Source of the DNA: Ravibacter arvi
GTDB lineage: Bacteria; Bacteroidota; Bacteroidia; Cytophagales; Spirosomataceae
DNA: 64,000 nucleotides
NCBI RefSeq assembly: GCF_039540405.1
Contig: NZ_BAABEY010000031.1
Coordinates: 1 to 64,000 of the forward strand
Direction of reading: 5' to 3'
The notes beneath the pieces are model-generated. The model saw only the letters and a list, made by a program, of their open reading frames with translations, ran no database searches and was not told the DNA's origin. Below, piece after piece: positions 1 through 9,092 of this stretch. The position numbers were made by a program, and so were the translations under genes. Each line of letters starts with the position of its first letter. Positions within the stretch are counted from its first letter, which is position 1.

Positions 1-88
1 CCACGGAGGCCACGAAGAGCACGAAGTTTTTTCTGTGAGGGCTTGTATAGCAGTCTTTGTGTACTTTGCGCTCTTTGTGGTTTGCTTT
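1..88. repeat. Degenerate 9-bp-unit inverted repeat at window edge
   Basis: Positions 1-26 hold CACG-A-G units about nine bases apart (CACGGAGGC, CACGAAGAG, CACGAAG). Positions 53-88 carry the imperfect complement (CTTTGTG...GCGCTCTTTGTGG), so the RNA could fold into a hairpin. ACCACGGAG starts again at 91. This type of CCACGGAG intergenic repeat is seen in several bacterial phyla. It is probably cut by the window edge. No gene is visible in 1-222. Confidence 0.55.
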
Positions 89-222
89 TTACCACGGAGA
101 CCGCGGGTTTCGGCGTTTTGCCCCTTCACAAAAGAAAATGGCCTGTTTTTGAGTTTGGATTAAAGTAGAAAGGCCGGAAGACGAGACCCCTGCGCCATGG
201 TCGGAAGGAGAGGGGTAAAACG

Positions 223-250
223 AAAAAAACCTCCGTCAGGAGGTTTTTTT
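223..250 (-). terminator. Intrinsic terminator of rpsT
   Basis: ACCTCC, loop GTCA, GGAGGT, with seven A on the left and seven T on the right. Read on the minus strand it lies about 24 bases after the rpsT stop and ends in a U-run, so it is a standard intrinsic terminator. The A-run makes it symmetric, so it could also stop plus-strand transcription. Confidence 0.85.
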
Positions 251-273
251 AAAATGTCTTTCGTAAAACGAAC

Positions 274-531
274 TTACGCAGCAAGGCGGTTTACAAAACG
301 AGCCAGTTTGGATTTTTGGTTGGCTGCCTTGTTTTTGTGAATAACATTTTTCTTCGCCAGGCGATCCAGCAAAGAAGAAACTGTTTTATATAGTTCACCC
401 GCTACTTCTTTGTCGGTAGTCAAACGAAGTTTCTTGATGTAAGAACGGGTAGTTTTGTGCTGAAATCTGTTACGAAGGCGTTTTTTTTCGTTTGCCCGGA
501 TTCTTTTTTCTGCAGACTTGTGATTTGCCAT
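274..531 (-). CDS. rpsT: 30S ribosomal protein S20
   Basis: Basic 85-residue protein beginning MANHKSAEKRIRANEKKRLRN, the typical S20 N-terminus. S20 binds 16S rRNA early in small-subunit assembly. Length matches the family (about 85-88 aa). It is a single-gene unit: its own promoter is at about 569-576 and a strong terminator lies downstream at 223-250. Upstream neighbour is porD on the same strand but 150 bp away. Confidence 0.97.
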   Translation of the reverse strand: MANHKSAEKRIRANEKKRLRNRFQHKTTRSYIKKLRLTTDKEVAGELYKTVSSLLDRLAKKNVIHKNKAANQKSKLARFVNRLAA

Positions 532-568
532 TATATTCTCAGGTATTGTCTTTTTCTGAATTGGTCTG

Positions 569-576
569 CAAAAGTA
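569..576 (-). promoter_or_regulatory. Putative -7 element of rpsT promoter
   Basis: On the minus strand this reads TACTTTTG, matching the Bacteroidota -7 consensus TANNTTTG, about 38 bases before the rpsT start. A clear TTG -33 box at the right spacing is not obvious, so confidence is moderate. Confidence 0.45.
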
Positions 577-682
577 ATCTTAAATTAACTTGTAACCAAG
601 TATTTTGTTAAAAAATTACAGGGTGACCGGGCTTTTTCCGGGCTCGGCACCCGACGCAGAAGGTAGGTCCCTCCGGTGCACG

Positions 683-1621
683 TCACAGGGGTGTTACCAG
701 CCTCCGGTAGCTTTCCGTCTTGGCCGGGTCCATAGAAGACAGCCAGGTGAAGGCCTTTTGTCTTTCCTCCTGGCTTCCTTCCCGCAGAACGTTGTAAAGC
801 TCTTCCGTTTTTGCATCAAAAAAAGAGTTGAGCAGCAACGATCCTGGCCGGAGAAGCGCTACCTGGCGCATACCATTGAGCGCGGTCATGACTTCCCGCC
901 TGCCTTTTGCCGGTGAATCCACAAGCACATCCAGACCCTGGCGGTGATATTGATAGAGACCCTCGCGATAGGGGATAAATTGCTGACTGTTCAGGTTTTC
1001 TATCAGCCAATAACGCGTACGCGCATCCGAGCCGCCGCTTCCCGGTGACCATGGGCGCTGGTAAGGCGACGCATTGCGGGCCAGGTTTGCCAGGTTAAAC
1101 GCTTTCTGAATATAGGGCGAGCCCCCCAGTTTGCTGAACGAATCATAGTCAATGGCGAGTGCTATGTAGGCCAGGAAGGCAACCGAATACGACAGCTCGT
1201 CGGTATAACTGTTTTCATTGAAAAAATACGGTGTGTTAGGCAGGAACTGAAAATTGAAGTCCCGGTCTACGAAAGTGAACAAATTGGTCTCGTAGTTGGC
1301 GTTGAAAACCGGGCGGCTGACCGTAAAAACAGCCTGTGCCTGGTAGGAACCGACGCTGGGAGACTGTACAACGTTAATATTCAGGTTGCACTTGATACGT
1401 TCTTCCTGGGAGAACTGGTCGGTCGTCCAGCTTCTTTTATTGAGCAGGTCCGTTATATAGGTTTTCAGTTGTTGGATGACTTGCTGGTCAATGTTCCGGC
1501 CGGCCAATTGGTCGAAGCTTACATTGACCGTACAATTGAGCTCCTGCGCAGAGAGCCGGCCGTAACCCATCATAAAAACGAGCGCCAGAAACTTCAGGAG
1601 AATTGCTGTTCTTTTTGCCAT
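683..1621 (-). CDS. porD: PorD-like protein, DUF4835 family
   Basis: 312 residues with an N-terminal signal peptide (hydrophobic residues 8-22, ending near LSAQ). The mature part begins ELNCTVNVSFDQLAG, typical of DUF4835. Members are periplasmic/outer-membrane proteins tied to type IX secretion and gliding (PorD). The start overlaps the 3' end of coaBC by 28 bp, so the two are translationally linked. The order bamD-rpoZ-coaBC-DUF4835 is conserved in Bacteroidota. recN, which often follows, is absent here and rpsT comes next. Molecular role of PorD is not well known. Confidence 0.85.
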   Translation of the reverse strand: MAKRTAILLKFLALVFMMGYGRLSAQELNCTVNVSFDQLAGRNIDQQVIQQLKTYITDLLNKRSWTTDQFSQEERIKCNLNINVVQSPSVGSYQAQAVFTVSRPVFNANYETNLFTFVDRDFNFQFLPNTPYFFNENSYTDELSYSVAFLAYIALAIDYDSFSKLGGSPYIQKAFNLANLARNASPYQRPWSPGSGGSDARTRYWLIENLNSQQFIPYREGLYQYHRQGLDVLVDSPAKGRREVMTALNGMRQVALLRPGSLLLNSFFDAKTEELYNVLREGSQEERQKAFTWLSSMDPAKTESYRRLVTPL

Positions 1622-2817
1622 TTGTTCAGAATTATTTCCAACAGGTCGTTTGCCACCTCGTTTTTAGGTTTCAGATCAAAGGTAGTTACGTTTTGCTCCC
1701 TGTCTATAACGCGTATTTTATTGGTTTCATGTCCAAACCCTGCCCCAGCATCCTTGAGTGAGTTCAGCACGACGAAATCGAAGTTTTTTTTCGCAAGCTT
1801 CGCTTTTGCGTTTTCAAGCTCATGCTGGGTTTCCAGTGCGAAGCCCATAAGCAGCTGATGGGATAGGCGGGACCGCCCGATCGTCGCGGCAATATCAATG
1901 GTTTTTACCAGGTCAAGCGACAGGGTATCGCCATCCTTTTTTATTTTTTCGGGTGCCTTGTGCGCGGGAGCATAGTCGGCGACAGCGGCTGCAAAAATGA
2001 TCAGGTCAAATTTCTCGAACCGGGAAACCGTAGCCTCGTACATCTCGCGGGCAGATCGGACCGGCACAAATTCGGAGACTTCCGGTGCGGCCAGTTTGAC
2101 CGGGCCTGCTATGACAGTAACCTCGCAGCCCGCATTGGAAAAAGCTTTGGCCAGCGCATACCCCATTTTGCCGGAGGAATGGTTGCTGATAAAGCGGACG
2201 GGATCAAGGTCTTCCTGTGTAGGCCCGGCGGTGATGAGTACTTTTTTACCTGCTGCTTCCGGGCGGGCGGAGAAATGGACGGTCAATACCTGCAATATTT
2301 CTTCAGGTTCGGCCATCCTGCCGGCGCCTGTCAATCCACTGGCCAGCTCACCGTAGCCGGGGTTGATAACCCGGTTGCCAAAAGAGCGGATGCGATCGAG
2401 GTTAGCCTGGGTGGCCGGGTGCTGAAGCATATCAAGGTCCATAGCAGGGGCGAAGTAAACGCCAGACCGCATAGAAAGATAAACCGCCTGGAGGAGGTCA
2501 TCACAGATACCGTTCGCACACTTTGCCAATGTATGAGCGGTTGCAGGAGCAATCAGTAAAATGTCTGCCCATAGACCCAGCTCAACGTGATTGTTCCAGA
2601 CACCGGTCTCCCGGTCTTCGAAAAAACTGCCAAGAACAGGGTTTTTGGAAAGTGTGGAAAGTGTGAGCGGGGTTACGAAATCGCGGGCAGAAGCTGTCAT
2701 GATCACCCGTACTTCCGCACCTTCCTTTACGAGCAGGCGTACCAGGTGGCATACTTTGTAAGCGGCAATGCTACCGGTGACACCGATTAGTATTTTTTTT
2801 GATTGTAACGGTTTCAT
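1594..2817 (-). CDS. coaBC: Bifunctional phosphopantothenoylcysteine decarboxylase / phosphopantothenate-cysteine ligase
   Basis: About 407 residues. The N-terminal flavoprotein half starts KKILIGVTGSIAAYK and holds the decarboxylase (CoaC). The C-terminal half starts around KKVLITAGPTQEDLDPVR and holds the CTP-dependent ligase (CoaB), including FISNHSSGKMG and the AAVADY segment. It makes 4'-phosphopantetheine in CoA synthesis; coaD, the next step, is at the other end of the window. The frame is open to 2841, but the ATG at 2817 gives the usual short N-terminus, so I prefer it. Same-strand cluster with rpoZ and porD. Confidence 0.95.
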   Translation of the reverse strand: MKPLQSKKILIGVTGSIAAYKVCHLVRLLVKEGAEVRVIMTASARDFVTPLTLSTLSKNPVLGSFFEDRETGVWNNHVELGLWADILLIAPATAHTLAKCANGICDDLLQAVYLSMRSGVYFAPAMDLDMLQHPATQANLDRIRSFGNRVINPGYGELASGLTGAGRMAEPEEILQVLTVHFSARPEAAGKKVLITAGPTQEDLDPVRFISNHSSGKMGYALAKAFSNAGCEVTVIAGPVKLAAPEVSEFVPVRSAREMYEATVSRFEKFDLIIFAAAVADYAPAHKAPEKIKKDGDTLSLDLVKTIDIAATIGRSRLSHQLLMGFALETQHELENAKAKLAKKNFDFVVLNSLKDAGAGFGHETNKIRVIDREQNVTTFDLKPKNEVANDLLEIILNKWQKEQQFS

Positions 2818-3039
2818 GGAGCTGTGGGCGATGAACGACAAGGGTTTAAGGACTGGCGGCTACTTTATAAAAAAGATCTTCAACTCGGCGCTCCCCCTCA
2901 TGCCTGAACAGGCAAAAAGGCCGACCGGGATGCTGCGCCCCATTTTGGTTAAGGAACAGTTCTCGGGCAGCCTTTTCGGTCAATTACTGCACTTGGATGC
3001 CGGTTGAAAGCCCGGTGGGCCCCTCAGCCGGTTTATTGC

Positions 3040-3354
3040 TTACTTTTCAGCGTTTGTATTGCGATAGGCGCTGTAAGTACCGTCTTCCAAAAACTCGTCA
3101 ATTGCCATGCTGCTCGCTTTCGGCATGCGCTCGTAGAATTTGGAGATTTCAATTTGCTCGCGGTTCTCGAAAACCTCTTCCAGATTATCAACACCTGATG
3201 CGAACTCAGCAAGTTTGTTGTTCAATTCCTCTTTCACCTTGCTCGAAATCTGACGGGAACGCTTTGAAATGATAGAAACCGACTCATAAAGGTTTCCTGT
3301 TTTTTCAGCGATACGATCTGTATCACGCGTGATTATCGATGGATTTGTTGCCAT
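3040..3354 (-). CDS. rpoZ: DNA-directed RNA polymerase omega subunit
   Basis: 104 residues beginning MATNPSIITRDTDRIAEKTG, then the conserved stretch NLYESVSIISKRSRQIS. This matches the Bacteroidota form of omega, which helps assemble RNA polymerase around beta'. It lies between bamD and coaBC, 35 bp after bamD, in the conserved cluster; genes of this family are often labelled only 'RpoZ family' or 'hypothetical'. Confidence 0.88.
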   Translation of the reverse strand: MATNPSIITRDTDRIAEKTGNLYESVSIISKRSRQISSKVKEELNNKLAEFASGVDNLEEVFENREQIEISKFYERMPKASSMAIDEFLEDGTYSAYRNTNAEK

Positions 3355-3389
3355 TTTTCTACCTGTTGTATTCTGTTGTTCTTCGATTC

Positions 3390-4313
3390 TTACTTATTGT
3401 TCCGCGGCTGACTGGCCGAGGTTGATATCCTGGCAGGGGAATTCGGGTCGTTGTCCTGCAGCTCCTTCTGCTTTTTGATTTCTTCTTCGATCTTGATGAT
3501 CTTCTCTATTTCTTTCTGGCTTTCATTATACAGCTTCTCGGCGCTGCGTCCGTAGCTGCTTTGCGGGTATTTGTCTACAAACGCCCGATAAAAGGTAAGC
3601 ACATCCAGGTAGCGCTCTTTCTGTTTGTTCGGAAGGCTGCTCTTGGCCAGGTTGTACTGGGCGTCTACTTTCAGGTATGCCAGCTCCTCGTTGTATCCCG
3701 AATCGGGAAAGTCCTTTTGAAAGTTGGTGATGGCAATGACCGAAGATTTCAGTGAATAGAATTGAAAATCGCTGATCTTATAGTAGAGCTTGGCTTTTTC
3801 ATAGGCCTTCAATTCCAGCTTTTGCCGGAGCTCCAGGATGTACTTGGTACATTCATCCTGAAAGGGGCTGTCCGGGTATCGGTTCACAAAGTCCTGAAGC
3901 GCTGAAATGGCAGTCATGGTATTGGACTGGTCCAAACTGGCCGGTGGAGAATCCTTGTAAAGCGAAAACGCATGCATGTAATAGGCTTCGAGCGCATAAG
4001 AGCTGCGTGCGTAGGTATCGTAAAACTTCTTGAAAAGAAACTGGCTGGAAGAATAGAGCCCCTGGTGATATTGGCAATAAGCATTGTAGAATTCGGCCAG
4101 CTCGGCCTCGGTGCCGCCTTTCAAAAGCGGGATGAGCTCCTCAAAGAGGAGGCCTGCTTTGTAGTACTCTGCTTTTTTGTAGTACTCAAGCGCCGCACTG
4201 TATTTTTCCTGTTGCGTACCGTTTTTCTGAAGTTTAGAAAACTTAGAACAGGAAGCCAGCAACAAAAGGCTTGCCAATACGAAAAGGTATTGCCTCAATT
4301 TAGTCTTTTGCAT
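3390..4313 (-). CDS. bamD: Outer membrane assembly lipoprotein BamD
   Basis: 307 residues. The lipoprotein signal is LLLASC (Cys at about 22), then tetratricopeptide-like helices (YSAALEYYKKAEYYKAGLLFEE and later repeats) typical of YfiO/BamD. BamD is the essential partner of BamA in inserting beta-barrels into the outer membrane. The C-terminal tail is charged (EKIIKIEEEIKKQKELQ), which is common in Bacteroidota. First gene of bamD-rpoZ-coaBC-porD. A TACCTTTG box ends 7 bases before the ATG. Confidence 0.9.
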   Translation of the reverse strand: MQKTKLRQYLFVLASLLLLASCSKFSKLQKNGTQQEKYSAALEYYKKAEYYKAGLLFEELIPLLKGGTEAELAEFYNAYCQYHQGLYSSSQFLFKKFYDTYARSSYALEAYYMHAFSLYKDSPPASLDQSNTMTAISALQDFVNRYPDSPFQDECTKYILELRQKLELKAYEKAKLYYKISDFQFYSLKSSVIAITNFQKDFPDSGYNEELAYLKVDAQYNLAKSSLPNKQKERYLDVLTFYRAFVDKYPQSSYGRSAEKLYNESQKEIEKIIKIEEEIKKQKELQDNDPNSPARISTSASQPRNNK

Positions 4314-4320
4314 AAGTACG

Positions 4321-4328
4321 CAAAGGTA
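4321..4328 (-). promoter_or_regulatory. Putative -7 box of the bamD operon
   Basis: TACCTTTG on the minus strand fits TANNTTTG. It stops 7 bases from the bamD ATG, so the transcript would start at or next to the start codon (leaderless). No good TTG at -33 was found. Confidence 0.4.
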
Positions 4329-4376
4329 ATGAAAATAATATTGGAAGAAGCAAAGAATCAGTGGCCAAGGTGTTAT

Positions 4377-5012
4377 TTATTGATGATGCCTGACCAGTAG
4401 TTTCTTTGTGGCAACCTTCTGTCCGTCTACCGTTAGCTGGTAGAAATAGACCCCGTTCGGGAGCTGGCGGGTGTCTACATGGAGCTGTTGAGATTGGCGA
4501 TTAAGCGAATATTCCTTTACGGTTGCTCCCAGTACATTATATAGCGAGACTTTTGCATCTTTTATGTCGAGCCCCATATTGTATTGGAGCAATGCATATT
4601 CATTTGCCGGGTTCGGATAAAGGTTTTTAACCGCGATCCGATCGTTTACATACAGGTTTTCGTTCTCCTGGCTGCTGTTTTCAAAACTAACCGGCTTCGG
4701 CGACATAGCCTGAGGCGCCGAAACTTCACTGGTTTCTACCTCTCGGCCATCTTCGCTGAGCGCAGCGGTGTCATGGGCGTTGCCAAAAAGAAGTGTCCGG
4801 TAATACGTGCTGACTGCCGACGATTTTTCCAGGATAAGCGGCTGATTGCTTACTTTGTAAGGAGAAAAAGACAACGGAGATTTACGATTCGGAACAGTCG
4901 GTTTATTCTTTCCGGCCATATTGAGACGGCTTCCTTTTTCCTGCGCATATACGCTACTGGTCGCGATTGCTCCCAATAGAAGAATATACAGGAAATAGAA
5001 TATGTGTCTCAT
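4377..5012 (-). CDS. Secreted protein with type IX secretion (type A) sorting tail
   Basis: 211 residues. A signal peptide (about 1-23, ending SVYAQ) is followed by a low-complexity middle with no recognised domain. The last ~75 residues form a Por secretion tail: YPNPANEYALLQY, then VSLYNVLGATVKEY, LPNGVYFYQL and KKLLVRH at the end. The protein should be exported by Sec and passed through the type IX system to the surface. Function of the short passenger is unknown. A well-spaced promoter lies about 110 bp upstream. Confidence 0.85.
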   Translation of the reverse strand: MRHIFYFLYILLLGAIATSSVYAQEKGSRLNMAGKNKPTVPNRKSPLSFSPYKVSNQPLILEKSSAVSTYYRTLLFGNAHDTAALSEDGREVETSEVSAPQAMSPKPVSFENSSQENENLYVNDRIAVKNLYPNPANEYALLQYNMGLDIKDAKVSLYNVLGATVKEYSLNRQSQQLHVDTRQLPNGVYFYQLTVDGQKVATKKLLVRHHQ

Positions 5013-5118
5013 TGCCTAAAAGTTTTTCAATAGCTATTCAATTTTTTTCTGTTCCAAAAACACTTTCCGACCTGGTGACCGGAGCAGTTGCCCGAGCTGC
5101 CCCGTGTCTCTTTTAGTA

Positions 5119-5150
5119 CAAAAATATACACTGCTTCGTATAAAATCAAA
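5119..5150 (-). promoter_or_regulatory. Bacteroidota-type promoter of the T9SS cargo gene
   Basis: On the minus strand TTTG (5150-5147), a 20-bp spacer, then TATTTTTG (5126-5119). Sequence and spacing match the -33/-7 consensus. The expected start leaves a leader of about 100 nt before the ATG at 5012. Confidence 0.65.
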
Positions 5151-5189
5151 AAAAACAGGTATCCATTTAATAAATATTAACATTTTTCG

Positions 5190-6746
5190 TTATCTCGCCT
5201 TCCGCTTTTCTTCAGGTATTTTTGCTGCGGTCTGCCAGGTAGTTACTTCCTTGGTCGGCTTTTGTTCAATGCGCCATTGAAATCCTTCCAGCTCGCGTTC
5301 GCCCTGTCTGATCAGGTGCGGCGGTATAAGCCGGCCGTCCGGTCGCCCCAGAAAAGCAATCCGCTGCACCTTGTCTTCGGCGAATCTTATGTTCATTTTC
5401 CCGCATAGCACACGATTAAGGCCGATCAGCGTTTCTTTGTCATCCATCGCATAATAGATGCTTTCGCCGTTGCCGTCCACGTCAACTCGCTCCACTTTGC
5501 TTCTCTTGTCGAAATAAGCCAGGATGACTCGCCCTTTTACCTGGTTGTACTGTTTGATAAGGCTGTCTTCCGAAATAACAAATGAGTTTCCCCTCAGGTG
5601 CATTTTATTGATCTTGCTGTTGACCAGCCAGACGGTAATCGAATCGGCCTCCAGTTGGTTGAGGTCGCCCCACAATACCGGTTTCTTGTAAAAGTTGATA
5701 ATAGAGTCTGCGTTGTTGTAGGTCAGCGAGTCGCAAATGCCCTGGAAGTCGGTTTTATAGATGAATACATTGCGGTCGGCAATCATCTTCCTGGTGCTGT
5801 CTTCCCTGTTTTCGATTGAATACAGGGTGTCGGCCCTGATAAAGAGCGTATCCCGGGAGAGAATGGTCTTTACGAGCGCCTGGCCGAATACTTTTGAGAA
5901 ACCTTCGCCGCCGCGGTACATCGCTTCGTTGCCCGTAAGTATGGTGCTGTCTTTTTTGGCGATCATTTCAACCCGGCCGCGTGCATACCCCTTTTTGTTG
6001 GGCTCGTCATAGTAAAGCGAATCTCCGGTGAGGGTATAAGACTCGTTATCTACAGTGGTCCGCGTATCGAAAATGGATTCCCCTGTCTCGGTATTGTGCT
6101 TGCCTTTTTTGCCGATCAGCACCCCGTCCTTATTGGCTATTTTTGTGTTTCCTTTAAAGAAAGTCCACTTCGTAAGGGATTGAAACAATAGCGTATCGGT
6201 GGTAAGGGTGTATTTGGGACTCACCAGCTTTACATTCTGGTAATACGTGTACTCTTTGTTCCTGACATTGTAGAAGCCGGTATTGCTGGTCAGTGTGTCT
6301 GACTTGTCTACGGTGATACCCGGCGTCTTATAGCTCGCAATGCCGTTCATCATATCGTACTCCAGCCTTCGGGAAGTCAGCGTACGGGTAGCATCTATGA
6401 GCTGGGCCTTGCGCCCGAGCATGATCGCAAGTTTGGTATTCCCGAAATAGTGGAGGGTGTCGCCCGTAACCGTAACGGTATCTCCCTGCACTATTTTAAC
6501 CCGGCCATAGGCTTCTATAAAATTCGACAACACGTGCTGGGTAGCGCTGTCGCAATACATAACCGCCCCTTCATGCCTGAGTTTTACGTTTTGCTTCAGT
6601 TTCCTGGTTTCACCGGCCTCATTGCTGATAATCGTCAGGTCTTCGGCTGAAATTATTTCAACAATTTTACTCGTGTCGGCAGGCGCCTGGCTCTTGCCGA
6701 GCAGGGGAATGAGGAGTGCGAGCGTTATGTAGAGATATCTGATCAT
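5190..6746 (-). CDS. OstA/LptA-like outer membrane protein
   Basis: 518 residues from the ATG at 6746, which opens a signal peptide MIRYLYITLALLIPLLGKSQ; the frame runs on to 6824 but that extension looks non-coding. The mature protein is a long array of beta-strand repeats in the OstA-like style (QNVKLRHEGAVMYCDSA, NFIEAYGRVKIVQGDTV, GRVEMIAKKDSTILTG). LptA/LptD-N-type jellyrolls carry lipopolysaccharide across the periplasm. Bacteroidota members are long; whether this one bridges or only binds LPS cannot be told. Divergent from tilS with 105 bp between starts. Confidence 0.8.
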   Translation of the reverse strand: MIRYLYITLALLIPLLGKSQAPADTSKIVEIISAEDLTIISNEAGETRKLKQNVKLRHEGAVMYCDSATQHVLSNFIEAYGRVKIVQGDTVTVTGDTLHYFGNTKLAIMLGRKAQLIDATRTLTSRRLEYDMMNGIASYKTPGITVDKSDTLTSNTGFYNVRNKEYTYYQNVKLVSPKYTLTTDTLLFQSLTKWTFFKGNTKIANKDGVLIGKKGKHNTETGESIFDTRTTVDNESYTLTGDSLYYDEPNKKGYARGRVEMIAKKDSTILTGNEAMYRGGEGFSKVFGQALVKTILSRDTLFIRADTLYSIENREDSTRKMIADRNVFIYKTDFQGICDSLTYNNADSIINFYKKPVLWGDLNQLEADSITVWLVNSKINKMHLRGNSFVISEDSLIKQYNQVKGRVILAYFDKRSKVERVDVDGNGESIYYAMDDKETLIGLNRVLCGKMNIRFAEDKVQRIAFLGRPDGRLIPPHLIRQGERELEGFQWRIEQKPTKEVTTWQTAAKIPEEKRKAR

Positions 6747-6851
6747 TTCTTTTTTAGAGACGCAGGAAGTCTTAAATTGGTTGCAATCCCATTGTGTTTT
6801 TATTTTGCACAAAATCCCGCGCAAAAATAACGACTGTAAGAAGATGCGTTT

Positions 6852-8153
6852 ATGTTATCATCATTTTTAACAGAATCTGACCTCCTGGCCGGCCCCGATC
6901 ACCCGGGGCGTATTTTGCTGGCCGTAAGCGGCGGTGTTGATTCCGTGGTGATGGCCCACCTTTACCGGGCAGCCGGAAGGGACTGCGCGGTTGCCCACTG
7001 TAATTTTAACCTGAGAGGCGAGGCCTCGGACGCTGATGCCAGGCTGGTGAGGCAGTTATCAAAAGATTTTGGGTTTACTTATCACGAGATTACGTTTCAA
7101 ACCAGGGAGTACGCCGAAAAGTGGAAGTTATCTACGCAAATGGCCGCCCGAAGACTGCGATATGAGTGGTTTTCAGAGCTGGCTGACACATATGCCTACG
7201 ATCTGATCGCGGTTGCCCATCATGCCGACGACCAGGTAGAGACGGTGCTGCTCAACCTGGTTCGGGGGGCAGGTGTAAAGGGACTAAGGGGCATGCTCCC
7301 CCGGAACGGCAGGATAATAAGACCGCTGCTGAATTTCAGCCGCGGACAGATTGAGCAGTATGCTGCAGAAAATGGTTTGGTATGGCGGGAGGATCAGTCG
7401 AACCGCGACGTTTATTACCGCAGAAACCGGATCCGTCAAGAAGTGGTACCCGTATTGAGAAAAATCAATCCTTCATTGACTTCCACGGTCGGCAACGTTG
7501 CCGAACGGGTGAGAGGGGCAGAACTTTTGCTCGAGCATGCGCTGGTGTCCTGGGAGAAAGAAGCGGTTTCGGAGCACGACGGCGAAATTCGCATAGAGAT
7601 CGATGCGGTAAGGAATGCGGTTTCACCGGCTTTCCAACTTCACAGAATCGTGGAACCTTTCGGATTTTCTTACAGGCAGGCGAAGGAGATCGCCGGGACG
7701 CTGGACGGTTTATCCGGCAAGATCTTTTTATCGGCCACCCACCGGATTGTCAAAGACCGTAATACGCTGATTCTTGCCGGAATTGAGCGGGAGACGGCAT
7801 TGACGGATCGTAGGGAAATTGAGGTAGTCTATTTTGAAAAACCTGAGAATTTTGAAGCCCGGGCAACGGGCAATGTGGCCTATTTCGATGCCGACAGGCT
7901 GCACCTGCCGCTGGCGCTCAGAAATTGGGAACCCGGTGACGCCTTCAGTCCTTACGGGATGAAAGGTCGGAAAAAGAAGGTCTCGGATCTGCTGATTGAC
8001 CTCAAAATAGACCTTGTGGCGAAGAGCAGAGTGAGAGTTCTGACAGACCGTGAGGGGTGTATCGTCTGGCTGGTAGGCATCAGGGGGGGGCACGCAGCAC
8101 GCGTAACGCCCGAAACTACCAGGATTGCGAAAGTGAGCATTTCAGAAGGGTAG
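6852..8153 (+). CDS. tilS: tRNA(Ile)-lysidine synthase
   Basis: 433 residues. The PP-loop ATPase motif is SGGVDS at 26-31. The N-terminal domain continues with HCNFNLRGEASDADARLV and HHADDQVETVLLNLVRG, both typical of TilS. The C-terminal region has the conserved RNWEPGDAFSPYGMKGRKK segment. The enzyme adds lysine to C34 of tRNA-Ile(CAU), so that it reads AUA. Its last 12 bp overlap the convergent dehydratase gene. Confidence 0.95.
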   Translation: MLSSFLTESDLLAGPDHPGRILLAVSGGVDSVVMAHLYRAAGRDCAVAHCNFNLRGEASDADARLVRQLSKDFGFTYHEITFQTREYAEKWKLSTQMAARRLRYEWFSELADTYAYDLIAVAHHADDQVETVLLNLVRGAGVKGLRGMLPRNGRIIRPLLNFSRGQIEQYAAENGLVWREDQSNRDVYYRRNRIRQEVVPVLRKINPSLTSTVGNVAERVRGAELLLEHALVSWEKEAVSEHDGEIRIEIDAVRNAVSPAFQLHRIVEPFGFSYRQAKEIAGTLDGLSGKIFLSATHRIVKDRNTLILAGIERETALTDRREIEVVYFEKPENFEARATGNVAYFDADRLHLPLALRNWEPGDAFSPYGMKGRKKKVSDLLIDLKIDLVAKSRVRVLTDREGCIVWLVGIRGGHAARVTPETTRIAKVSISEG

Positions 8154-9092
8154 ACTTCCTAGGTCCACGTTCCCGCCGGTCAGTATCACGCCCAGTTTCT
8201 TCCCGCGGAACAAACCCTTGTACTTGATTACTGCGGCCAGCGCGACTACCCCGGAAGGCTCGACAACGATTTTTAAACGCTCCCAAATCCATTTCATAGT
8301 CTCGATAATGTCAGCGTCCGTAACGGTTACAATGTCGGTTACGTGTTCCTGTATGACCGCGAAAGTTTTGTCGCCCAAAGTAGTAAGAAGCCCGTCGGCG
8401 ATGGTTTTGACAAATGGCGCGTTGGTAATCTCACCTTTCTGGAAAGAAAGAATAGCATCGGCTGCGCCCTCGGGTTCTCCGGCAATCACCCTAGTTCCGG
8501 CGGCGTAATAATGAGCCGAAAGGGCAGTGCCGCTCAGCAGTCCGCCGCCTCCGACCGGGCAAAGCAGAAAATCGGGATCTTCGTCGAGGTCTTCTATCAG
8601 TTCTTTGGCGGCTGTGGCCTGGCCGGCAATTACCCGGTAATCGTTGTACGGGTGTACAAAAACAGCGCCGGTTTCATGCTGAAGCTGATCCGCTGCCTTT
8701 TGCCTTGCCTGCGGGGTATTCTCGCAAAAGCTTACCGCTGCGCCATATCCCCGGACTGCATCGATTTTGACCCGGGGCGAGTTTTCCGGCATGACAATAT
8801 AGGCGGGGATGCCGGCTACCTGGCATGCATAGGCGACTCCCTGGGCATGGTTGCCCGAAGAATGTGCAACAATACCATTTTTTCGCTCCTCCGGGGAAAG
8901 AGAAAGCACGGCGTTCAATGCGCCCCGGGCCTTGAACGCACCGACTTTCTGAAGGTTTTCCGGCTTCAGGAAAATCTCCGCACCGGCCAACAGGTTCAGC
9001 TGCTTTGAAGTCAGCACCGGCGTACGGTGAATGTAAGGCCGGATGCGCTCGTGCGCTGCGTCGATTTCATTTGCTGTCGGGAAAGTCATCAC
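8142..9092 (-). CDS. PLP-dependent threonine/serine dehydratase
   Basis: 316 residues of the fold-type II PLP family. The Schiff-base lysine is in GAFKARGA (Lys54); the phosphate-binding glycine loop is GGGGLLSG at about 180. It lacks the C-terminal ACT-like regulatory domain of biosynthetic IlvA, so it is a catabolic-type threonine/serine ammonia-lyase or a serine racemase; sequence alone does not decide. The end overlaps tilS tail to tail by 12 bp, and the next minus-strand gene ends one base before its start. Confidence 0.85.
   Translation of the reverse strand: MMTFPTANEIDAAHERIRPYIHRTPVLTSKQLNLLAGAEIFLKPENLQKVGAFKARGALNAVLSLSPEERKNGIVAHSSGNHAQGVAYACQVAGIPAYIVMPENSPRVKIDAVRGYGAAVSFCENTPQARQKAADQLQHETGAVFVHPYNDYRVIAGQATAAKELIEDLDEDPDFLLCPVGGGGLLSGTALSAHYYAAGTRVIAGEPEGAADAILSFQKGEITNAPFVKTIADGLLTTLGDKTFAVIQEHVTDIVTVTDADIIETMKWIWERLKIVVEPSGVVALAAVIKYKGLFRGKKLGVILTGGNVDLGSLPF

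Noticed and set aside
605..916. 103-aa plus-strand frame
   Set aside because: Lies inside porD on the other strand; no recognisable sequence, no promoter; shadow frame.
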